5,984 nt of DNA from Chitinophagales bacterium. Lineage in GTDB: Bacteria; Bacteroidota; Bacteroidia; Chitinophagales; Saprospiraceae. A model generated the notes under the pieces. The model worked only from the letters and a program-made list of their open reading frames with translations. It had not been told where the DNA came from and searched no databases. Every line of letters starts with the position of its first letter. Position 1 is the stretch's first letter. The stretch covers positions 1-5,984 of the forward strand of contig JAAFHQ010000390.1 in the NCBI GenBank assembly GCA_013298445.1, written 5' to 3'. The position numbers and the translations under genes are program-made. Below are positions 1 to 5,606 of this stretch, in pieces.

Positions 1-2
1 AT

Positions 3-1361
3 ACACTTTACAATGAGTTGAAAAATCTTAATTTCCAATTTGGCGCATGTAGTGTCTATTTAATTGATGGTGATGACAATATAGAATCATGGGTTGCTGG
101 TTTCGATGCTGGAGAATTTCCCTTGAAATTATTTGTGCCTAAATTTAGTCACCCTTTATATGATCAACAGATAAAAGCCTTTCACGAAGGGAAAAAATTT
201 GAAACCCTGCATTTAACCCCTGATTTAAAACAGGCTTATGATGACCAAATGTTTCTTCATACGGATTATGTAAAACTCAAGCCGGAGTTGATACAAATGA
301 TGCGTGGGTTAGAGTCTGCTGTTTTTTCTATGGCCTACAATAAGTATGGTGCATTACATTGGGGGCCGGGTGAATTGACGCAAGAAGAGAAAAGTATTTT
401 ATTGAAATTTTCACTTGTTTTTGAACAAGCCTATACCCGTTATCTCGATATTAAAAAAGCAGAAGCTCAGGCCGATCAAGCCCGATTAAATTTAATTCAA
501 ATTCAAACTGAGAAAAAGCGAGCCGAAGATGCTTTGACGGATCTACGTACCACCCAAGCCCAACTCATCCAATCTGAAAAACTCGCCTCCCTCGGTGAAC
601 TCACCGCAGGCATCGCCCACGAAATCCAGAACCCCCTCAACTTCGTCAACAACTTTGCCGAAGTCAGCGCGGAGATGCTGGACGAGATGCACGAAGAACT
701 GGAAAAAGGGGATACGACTGAGGCCATCGCCATTGCTACTGATTTAAAAATAAACCTGGAAAAAATCAACCACCACGGCCAACGCGCCTCTTCCATCGTC
801 AAAGGGATGTTAGAGCACTCGCGGACCAGCACAGGCGTGAAAGAACCCACCGACCTCAATGCTCTGGCTGATGAATTTCTACGCTTGGCTTACCACGGCT
901 TGCGCGCGAAAGACAGTAGTTTCAACGCTACGATGGAGACGCATTTTGAGCCTGATCTACCCAAGGTTTCCGTTATTTCACAGGACATTGGCCGGGTGCT
1001 GTTGAATTTGATCAACAATGCATTTTATGCTGTGCAGCAACGTACTGTAGAGACGTTGCATGCAACGTCTCTACAACAATCCCCATACCAACCCACCGTC
1101 ACCATTTCTACCCAAAAAACAGACAATCAAATCATTATCAGTGTCCAAGACAATGGCAACGGCATCCCCGAATCCATCCGCGAAAAAATCTTCCAACCCT
1201 TTTTCACCACCAAACCTACTGGGCAAGGTACTGGCCTGGGATTGAGTCTGGCCTACGACATCATTACCAAAGGTCACGGAGGAAAACTACACCTTGAATC
1301 CGCTGAAAACCAAGGCAGCACCTTTACCATTGAGCTGCCATTTACAAACCCTAAAAATTAA
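3..1361 (+). CDS. Sensor histidine kinase with GAF-like sensor region, C-terminal part (5' end outside window)
   Basis: The frame is open from the first complete codon, so the gene begins upstream; the TTG at 18 is not a credible start because the protein family is already in mid-domain there (TLYNELKNLNFQFGA). Residue numbers below count from that TTG. Residues 1-140 resemble the GAF-like sensor region of soluble Bacteroidota kinases, ending in the linker FEQAYTRYLDIKKAEAQ. Residues 146-190 form a coiled coil. The HisKA domain carries the phospho-acceptor His201 in GIAHEIQNPLNFVNN. The HATPase_c domain shows the N-box LLNLINNA (Asn330, Asn334), the G1 box DNGNGI (378-383), the F-box-like FQPFFTTK and the G2 box TGQGTGLGLS (401-410). 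All catalytic motifs are intact, so it should autophosphorylate. No membrane segment is visible in the part present. A receiver gene follows after 5 bp and is its likely partner. Two oddities are a perfect palindrome translated as a loop (residues 343-353) and a composition switch near 540. Confidence 0.93.
   Translation, partial: TLYNELKNLNFQFGACSVYLIDGDDNIESWVAGFDAGEFPLKLFVPKFSHPLYDQQIKAFHEGKKFETLHLTPDLKQAYDDQMFLHTDYVKLKPELIQMMRGLESAVFSMAYNKYGALHWGPGELTQEEKSILLKFSLVFEQAYTRYLDIKKAEAQADQARLNLIQIQTEKKRAEDALTDLRTTQAQLIQSEKLASLGELTAGIAHEIQNPLNFVNNFAEVSAEMLDEMHEELEKGDTTEAIAIATDLKINLEKINHHGQRASSIVKGMLEHSRTSTGVKEPTDLNALADEFLRLAYHGLRAKDSSFNATMETHFEPDLPKVSVISQDIGRVLLNLINNAFYAVQQRTVETLHATSLQQSPYQPTVTISTQKTDNQIIISVQDNGNGIPESIREKIFQPFFTTKPTGQGTGLGLSLAYDIITKGHGGKLHLESAENQGSTFTIELPFTNPKN
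1046..1075. repeat. Perfect 30-bp palindrome inside the kinase coding sequence
   Basis: The half-site TGTAGAGACGTTGCA is followed directly by its exact reverse complement, centred between 1060 and 1061, with no mismatch and no spacer. The symmetry stops at the next base on each side (C before, A after). It is read in frame as TVETLHATSLQ, between the N-box segment NAFYAV and the strand PTVTIST of the ATP-binding domain, where related kinases have a variable loop. Of the three forward frames only the one starting at its third base contains a stop (TAG); the gene uses an open one. From memory, similar GTAGAGACG...CGTCTCTAC palindromes recur in some cyanobacteria and Bacteroidota; this is unverified. 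Only one copy occurs in the window. Confidence 0.9.
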
Positions 1362-1366
1362 CGGCA

Positions 1367-1741
1367 ATGAACATTTTAGTTGTTGACGATGAAAAGGACA
1401 TCCGCACCCTTTTTGAACAAAAATTCCGCAAAGAAATTCGGGATAAAGTCTTCACTTTTAAATTTGCCCACTCTGGTGAAGAAGCGCTGGAGCTATTGGA
1501 AGACAGCAAGATCGTACTTATCCTTTCCGACATCAACATGCCTGGCATGAGTGGGCTGGAATTGTTGCGTAGGGTACGAGGTATTTTTCCAGCGGCTCCA
1601 CCCAAAGTATTCATGATCACGGCGTATGGAGACAAAGACAACCGGGAAAGGGCCAATAAGCTAGGGGCAGATGACTTCCTCAACAAGCCCATTGATTTTA
1701 CCTCATTGAAAGAAAAAATAGCTGAGGAACAAATCGAGTGA
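1367..1741 (+). CDS. Stand-alone CheY-like response regulator receiver
   Basis: This 124-residue protein is a single REC domain with no output domain. The acidic pocket is Asp7-Asp8 (ILVVDDE), the phospho-acceptor is Asp55 in LSDINMPGMSG, the switch threonine is Thr85 (MITAYG) and the conserved lysine is Lys107 followed by Pro108 (NKPID). All key residues are present and the length is normal for a lone receiver. The ATG at 1367 lies 5 bp after the kinase stop, so the two are almost certainly co-transcribed and act as a pair. No clear Shine-Dalgarno sequence precedes it, as is common in Bacteroidota. With no DNA-binding or enzymatic domain, it probably works by protein-protein contact, as an intermediate in a phosphorelay, or as a phosphate sink; the sequence does not say which. 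Confidence 0.93.
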   Translation: MNILVVDDEKDIRTLFEQKFRKEIRDKVFTFKFAHSGEEALELLEDSKIVLILSDINMPGMSGLELLRRVRGIFPAAPPKVFMITAYGDKDNRERANKLGADDFLNKPIDFTSLKEKIAEEQIE

Positions 1742-1750
1742 ATGGAGTGC
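1742..1750. other. Nine-base convergent junction without a visible terminator
   Basis: The receiver stop (TGA, 1739-1741, + strand) and the LytTR regulator stop (TAG, 1753-1751, - strand) face each other across nine bases. No GC-rich hairpin followed by a T-run fits here. Transcripts from either side must therefore end inside the opposing gene or use a factor-dependent mechanism. Confidence 0.75.
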
Positions 1751-2530
1751 CTAGCGTTCTACCCAACGTCGAAACTCCCCGGCCTTTTCCCGGCTCACCG
1801 TCACCTCCTCCCCGGGTGACACCTTCAATTTCAATTTCAACTTCCCCCAATCGTCACTGCGGAAGCCTTCCAAAGCGCTTAAGGCAACTAAATATTGGCG
1901 ATTGGCGCGGAAAAACTGGGTTGGGTCCAACAATTCTGCCACCTCGTCCAGGGAGCGGTAGTCGCTGAGGTATTTTTTGCCATCGGTACTCAGGAGGTAG
2001 ATGTATTCTTCTTTGCCAAAACAAACAATGTCTTCCACCGGAATCAGGATCATGCTGCGCCCTTGGTGCACCGAGAATCGCGTTTTGTATTTTTTATTTT
2101 GTTGAGCAAAATTGGCAAAGAGCTCCTGCATTTGGCTGAGGTAAGAAGTGTTTTTGAATTTATCCTGCAACAGGTGAAATTTGTCCAAAGCAGCTTTTAA
2201 ATCCTCTTTTTCAATAGGCTTGAGCAAATAATCCACACTGTTGAGCTTAAAAGCACGGATGGCATATTCATTATAAGCCGTAGTAAAAATGATGGGGCAA
2301 TCGAGTGGCCGATGGGCAAAAACGTCCAGACTAATGCCGTCGGCCAATTGGATATCGGCCAACACCAAATCAGGGCTGGGGTGGGCATCCAACCATTCCT
2401 GGGCCTCCCGCACACTGCCTAATGGACCCGTAATCGTGGCAGTAGGTTCAATTTCCCGGACCAGGTTCAAAAGACTAAACGCCACCAAGGGTTCATCTTC
2501 CAGCATCAGTATGTTCAAGGTATTGGGCAT
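1751..2530 (-). CDS. LytTR-family response regulator
   Basis: This 259-residue protein is a DNA-binding response regulator of the AlgR/LytR type. The N-terminal REC domain (about 5-120) has acidic Glu11-Asp12 (LMLEDEP), phospho-acceptor Asp59 (LVLADIQL), Thr83-Thr84 (IFTTAYNEYAIRAF) and Lys104 (LLKPI). A linker (about 121-148) leads to the LytTR domain (about 150-256), recognised by RFSVHQGRSMILIPVEDIVCF, the EEYIYLL segment and FFRANRQYLV, with Arg208 and Arg211 in the usual recognition region. I chose ATG at 2530-2528 because it forms a TGATG overlap with the upstream kinase stop; a TTG one codon earlier is the only nearby alternative. It is the last gene of the operon and the natural partner of the kinase before it. 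It probably binds direct-repeat promoter elements, possibly those of its own exporter operon; that target is inferred. Confidence 0.95.
   Translation of the reverse strand: MPNTLNILMLEDEPLVAFSLLNLVREIEPTATITGPLGSVREAQEWLDAHPSPDLVLADIQLADGISLDVFAHRPLDCPIIFTTAYNEYAIRAFKLNSVDYLLKPIEKEDLKAALDKFHLLQDKFKNTSYLSQMQELFANFAQQNKKYKTRFSVHQGRSMILIPVEDIVCFGKEEYIYLLSTDGKKYLSDYRSLDEVAELLDPTQFFRANRQYLVALSALEGFRSDDWGKLKLKLKVSPGEEVTVSREKAGEFRRWVER
1824..1841. repeat. Three-copy hexamer repeat in the LytTR coding region
   Basis: TTCAAT, TTCAAT, TTCAAC in a row on the + strand encode the alternating KLKLKLK strand in the C-terminal part of the LytTR domain. It is in frame and short, so it may be nothing more than a beta-strand with repetitive codons, but copy-number change by slippage would keep the frame. 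Confidence 0.6.
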
Positions 2531-3549
2531 CAAAGTAGTGGAATTTGTACTTTAAAAAATAGATCACCGTCCAGAATCCGCACTGGTTTTTCACTCAAAA
2601 ACTGGTACAACTGCTGCAACTGGGCCAAACCCTGGCCATTGGAAGACTCAATTTGCCGGCGGATCTGTTTGTTGTTTTTTACCTCCAAATAACCCTTTTG
2701 GCATACAATACTGATGTACAATGGGCGGTCGTTTTGGACAACATTGTGCTTCAGCGCATTGTCGATCAACAGCTGTAAGGTGACCATCACAATTCCCTGG
2801 TCTCTGGCTGATTCGACAATGTCTATTTCAATTTGTAGGGCTTCGCCATATCGAATGTTCAACAAGGAGATGTAATGCGCGATGAAGTCGAGCTCGGTTT
2901 GTAAACTCACCACCTCGTTCTCCTTGTGCTCCAAAACGTAACGGTACACTTTGGCCAAATGGCGAATAAAACGGGATGCCAATTTGGGATCCTGTTGTAC
3001 CAAGCCATCCAGGGAGGTTAAGGTATTGAACAAAAAATGGGGGTTTATTTGATTGCGTAGATTGTGGTATTGCAGCAAGGTTTTTTCGCGTTCCGCTTGC
3101 AAAGCCTGCAATTCGTAAGCTGTCTTTTCTTCCTGGCTCATTTTGAGCTTTTTTAAAAAATCAAAAGTGAAAAAGATAAAATTCAACAAAGCTATGGTTA
3201 CTACAGCCAATGCCCCGAGCACCATTAAAAACTCGCGATTGGCATACGTTGGAAAATAGCTGTGAAGCAACCGGATCATTACTAAAAAAACGGTCGAAAT
3301 CCCGGTAGTAGAAACCAGTACGGGCACCAGAATCCGCACAAAAGGGCGTTTGTCCAAGGAAAAATAAAGCTCCAACTTGCGGTTTACCCAAATGATCAGT
3401 TCCCAAATGCCGATAATCAGAAGAAATTGAAAAACAAATAAAAAGGCATAGATATGCAAAGGCAAACCGATCAAAATTCTCGATCGAACATAGGTGCCAA
3501 ACAGACAAAACAGCCCGATAAAAAGATAAGGCAAATACCTCCGTTTCAT
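2530..3549 (-). CDS. LytS/YehU-like membrane sensor histidine kinase
   Basis: This 339-residue protein begins with four predicted membrane helices (about 6-24, 32-55, 71-95, 107-131), followed by a coiled-coil linker (about 134-162) and a His_kinase domain. The phospho-acceptor is His171 in LRNQINPHFLFNTLTSL, the hallmark of this family. The ATP-binding part has LQLLIDNALKHN (Asn264) as N-box and a short NGQGLAQLQQL glycine motif (304-314). Compared with the usual family form, the N-box has Asp instead of Glu and lacks the preceding proline, which looks like lineage variation rather than loss of function. No extracellular sensing domain is present, so it probably senses through its helices or through a partner such as the exporter encoded upstream. 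The start overlaps the ABC ATPase stop as ATGA, and its stop overlaps the regulator start as TGATG, both arguing for translational coupling and matched amounts. Confidence 0.95.
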   Translation of the reverse strand: MKRRYLPYLFIGLFCLFGTYVRSRILIGLPLHIYAFLFVFQFLLIIGIWELIIWVNRKLELYFSLDKRPFVRILVPVLVSTTGISTVFLVMIRLLHSYFPTYANREFLMVLGALAVVTIALLNFIFFTFDFLKKLKMSQEEKTAYELQALQAEREKTLLQYHNLRNQINPHFLFNTLTSLDGLVQQDPKLASRFIRHLAKVYRYVLEHKENEVVSLQTELDFIAHYISLLNIRYGEALQIEIDIVESARDQGIVMVTLQLLIDNALKHNVVQNDRPLYISIVCQKGYLEVKNNKQIRRQIESSNGQGLAQLQQLYQFLSEKPVRILDGDLFFKVQIPLL

Positions 3550-4220
3550 TCCTGGACAATTTGCCCATCACTCATCACAATGATCCGATCGCTGCCCGCA
3601 GCAAAATCCTGATCGTGGGTGACGGTAATGATGGTTTGGTGATTCTGTCTGGCTAATTCCTGAAAAATCTCAAATACGCGTTGGGAGTTCACTTTATCCA
3701 GGTTTCCCGTAGGTTCATCGCCCATGATGATCGCGGGGTCGTTGATGAGTGCCCGGGCGATCGCCACCCGTTGTTGCTGCCCACCTGAGAGTTTTGAAGC
3801 CATTTTATGGGCAAATCCATCCATTTCCACCATGCGTAATTTGTCAATTGCGCGTTGTTCTATTTCGGCGTAGCTGTATTTGCCCAGTTTCAAGGCGGGC
3901 ATCATCACATTGCGCAGGGCGGTAAATTCAGGCAAAAGAAAGTGAAACTGAAAAACAAAGCCCAGGTTTTCGTTCCGAAAGCGCGCCAATTGATTTTGTG
4001 ACCAGCCATTGAGTTTTTCTCCTTTGATGTTGAGCGTTCCTTCGTAATCGGTATCCATCGTGCTGAGGATGTACAACAAGGTCGACTTGCCACAACCCGA
4101 CTTGCCCACGATGGACAGGAATTCACCTTGCTCTACGCTGATGTCCACTCCCTTGAGCACTTGCACGGTCTCGGGCTCGTGAAAGTATTTGGTGATTTGT
4201 TTGGCTTCTAGTATCGGCAT
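3546..4220 (-). CDS. LolD/MacB-type ABC transporter ATPase
   Basis: This 224-residue cytoplasmic protein is a complete nucleotide-binding subunit. It shows Walker A GKSGCGKST (39-47, Lys45), the Q-loop at Gln91 within FVFQFHFLLPEFTAL, the signature LSGGQQQR (144-151), Walker B IIMGDEPT (Asp168, catalytic Glu169), the D-loop NLDK and the switch His202 (VTHDQD). The FQFHxLLPEFTAL stretch is typical of LolD and of the MacB ATPase group, which drive periplasmic work by mechanotransmission rather than by ordinary transmembrane import. Its partner should be the FtsX-type permease whose gene ends 4 bp upstream. The length matches LolD. It could be annotated as lolD, but the adaptor gene in the same operon points to a MacAB-like exporter, so no symbol is given. 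Its last four bases (ATGA) contain the start codon of the next gene. Confidence 0.95.
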   Translation of the reverse strand: MPILEAKQITKYFHEPETVQVLKGVDISVEQGEFLSIVGKSGCGKSTLLYILSTMDTDYEGTLNIKGEKLNGWSQNQLARFRNENLGFVFQFHFLLPEFTALRNVMMPALKLGKYSYAEIEQRAIDKLRMVEMDGFAHKMASKLSGGQQQRVAIARALINDPAIIMGDEPTGNLDKVNSQRVFEIFQELARQNHQTIITVTHDQDFAAGSDRIIVMSDGQIVQE

Positions 4221-4224
4221 GATG

Positions 4225-5484
4225 TTATCCTCTGATGATCTGTACAGGGTCTACCTTAGCAGCCTTCAAAGAAGGGAAAAAGCCAGCCAAGACGGTGGTG
4301 ATTACGCCAAAGCAAAAACCCATGATGTAATGTTGTGGATTAAAATTAACGGGCATAGTAGCGATGCGCACCACGCTGCCGCCCGGAAAGGGGGTATGCG
4401 ACAAGGCCACACAAAACCCATAGCCCAGCAATAGCCCAACTACCCCTCCCAACAAACCAATAATGGCCGATTGCCACAAAAAAATGCCCACAATCTGGCG
4501 GCTTTCGAAACCAGTGGCTTTCAGAATGGCAATGTCCTTGAGTTTGTTGATGATGTTCATGTTCATGATGTTGTAGATGCCAAAACCGGCCACCAGCAAC
4601 AGGGTAAACGAAATGATCCCAGTCATGGCAAAACGGATGCTCTCCCCAGCCAGCAGGGGCGCATTGGCGGTAGACCAGTCTTCGGCATGTACCCCAAAAC
4701 GTTTACTGATGGTTGCGGCCATGGCCTTAGCCTGGTTGTTGTCGTACATTTTGATGTGTAGGTCGGTGATGAAACTCGGGTCGCGCTGCATCACTTTTTG
4801 TACCGTAGCCAGGGTGGCATAGGCACGGGCATTGTCAAAATCAGCCAGCCCATAAGAGAAAATACCCACTACGCGCAACATCAGGATGCTGCCCTCCGAG
4901 GTGGTGATGCTCAGGCGGTCACCAATACCTACATTCATTTTATTGGCCAAACCATAACCCAGAATCACCCCATCGTTGATGCCCAACAAGTCGATCAATT
5001 CCCCGGCGTCCATTTTGCGGGCCAGGGTAAACAATTCCCCCTGCTTTTTGACATCAATGCCTTGTAACGACCCTGTGATTCGAATCGGGCCATTGTTAAA
5101 AAAAACCTGAGTAGCTACCTGCGGCGCAACCCCTTTGACTTCGGGCATGGCTTCCAGCGATTGTGCCAGCATGATGGCATTGCGCAATTTGGGTACCACG
5201 TTTTTTGGACGTTGGTGGTGGACTACGTATAAGTTGCCAGTAGTATCTGGAGCGGCTTTGGCGATGATGGTGTTTTTTTCGATTTCCAGAGGGTTGTAAA
5301 TGCGGATATCGGGCGCTTCTTCCATGGCCAGGTTTTTGGTAAAATCGTTTACCCCGGTCATAAAGCTGATCATCACCAAAAACATCGAGATGCCAAAGGT
5401 TACCCCCAACATGGCCACAACGGTCTGTTTGCGCTTGGTCAACAAGTGCGTCAGGGCAATTTCCAAAGTGAGGCTGCGCTTCAT
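4225..5484 (-). CDS. MacB/LolC-like FtsX-family ABC permease
   Basis: This 419-residue inner-membrane protein has the four-helix architecture of the MacB/LolCE/FtsX group. A short cytoplasmic N-terminus and TM1 (about 21-43) precede a large periplasmic domain (about 45-283, MacB_PCD-like, containing EAMPEVKGVAPQV and DGVILGYGLANKMNVGIGDRL). TM2 (about 285-308), TM3 (about 331-360) and TM4 (about 385-405) follow. Between TM2 and TM3 lies the cytoplasmic coupling segment KLKDIAILKATGFESRQI that contacts the ATPase, and the C-terminus PSLKAAKVDPVQIIRG is the usual family ending. In MacB the ATPase is fused to the permease; here it is a separate gene 4 bp downstream, as in Lol systems. With the adaptor upstream, a tripartite MacAB-TolC-like exporter of peptides, lipids or small molecules is the best guess; the substrate is unknown. 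The ATG at 5484 lies 13 nt after a long inverted repeat and has no Shine-Dalgarno sequence. Confidence 0.93.
   Translation of the reverse strand: MKRSLTLEIALTHLLTKRKQTVVAMLGVTFGISMFLVMISFMTGVNDFTKNLAMEEAPDIRIYNPLEIEKNTIIAKAAPDTTGNLYVVHHQRPKNVVPKLRNAIMLAQSLEAMPEVKGVAPQVATQVFFNNGPIRITGSLQGIDVKKQGELFTLARKMDAGELIDLLGINDGVILGYGLANKMNVGIGDRLSITTSEGSILMLRVVGIFSYGLADFDNARAYATLATVQKVMQRDPSFITDLHIKMYDNNQAKAMAATISKRFGVHAEDWSTANAPLLAGESIRFAMTGIISFTLLLVAGFGIYNIMNMNIINKLKDIAILKATGFESRQIVGIFLWQSAIIGLLGGVVGLLLGYGFCVALSHTPFPGGSVVRIATMPVNFNPQHYIMGFCFGVITTVLAGFFPSLKAAKVDPVQIIRG
4228..4233 (-). promoter_or_regulatory. Possible Shine-Dalgarno sequence for the ABC ATPase
   Basis: On the - strand, AGAGGA lies seven bases before the ATG of the ATPase and doubles as the last two sense codons (Arg-Gly) of the permease. 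Motif and spacing are good. The other starts in the window lack such a motif and Bacteroidota often do not depend on it, so coincidence is possible. Confidence 0.35.
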
Positions 5485-5497
5485 GAAGAATTTTTAT

Positions 5498-5606
5498 GGT
5501 TGAGAAGGTTGAGGGAGGTTGAGGAAGGTTGAGGCTACCGCAGCGGCATTGTCAAAATCGCTTGCGGCAGCCTAAACTTTCTAAACCTTCCTAAACCTTC
5601 TCAACC
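5498..5606. repeat. Long inverted repeat with tandemly repeated arms
   Basis: The left arm (5498-5545) and right arm (5559-5606) are 48 nt each and pair with about six mismatches and two single-base bulges around a 13-nt loop. The left arm contains four tandem GGTTGAG units at 9-10 nt spacing (GGTTGAGAA, GGTTGAGGGA, GGTTGAGGAA, GGTTGAGG) and then CTACCGCAGCG. The reverse complement of the right arm begins with GGTTGAGAA but then has GGTTTAG and GTTTAG units before GCTGCCGCAAGCG. It fills nearly all of the 122-bp gap between adaptor and permease, starts right at the adaptor's TGA and ends 13 nt before the permease ATG. In the operon mRNA it would fold into a long hairpin. There is no T-run directly after it in the direction of transcription, so it is not a standard intrinsic terminator. 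It could be a MITE- or REP-like repeat family member. Confidence 0.85.

Noticed and set aside
18..20. TTG as the start codon of the first kinase
   Set aside because: The frame remains open to the window edge and the preceding codons read as part of the same sensor family, so the true start is upstream.
503..859. 118-codon open frame on the - strand opposite the HisKA region
   Set aside because: It is serine-rich, low-complexity and lies wholly opposite well-conserved kinase sequence; a by-product of that gene's codon use.
1351..1692. 113-codon open frame on the - strand opposite the receiver gene
   Set aside because: No recognisable domain, and fully antisense to a receiver with intact motifs.
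1777..1794. Small CCGG...CCGG hairpin as a terminator for the + strand transcript
   Set aside because: The stem is about four base pairs, lies inside the opposing coding sequence and has no following T-run.
2531..2533. TTG one codon upstream as the start of the LytTR regulator
   Set aside because: The ATG at 2530-2528 is a stronger start and forms the TGATG overlap with the kinase stop.
3161..3571. 136-codon - strand frame overlapping the LytS-like kinase
   Set aside because: Shadow of the hydrophobic helices of the real gene in another frame; no family resemblance.
4471..5067. Several overlapping + strand frames opposite the permease
   Set aside because: All are antisense to the conserved permease domains and show no protein-family features.
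5498..5534. CRISPR-like array
   Set aside because: Units are only 9-10 nt with no spacers and are part of an inverted repeat; no cas genes are nearby.
5485..5606. Internal promoter of the Bacteroidota type (TTTG and TAnnTTTG) before the permease
   Set aside because: A TTTG occurs in the hairpin loop on the - strand, but no matching downstream element at suitable spacing was found.
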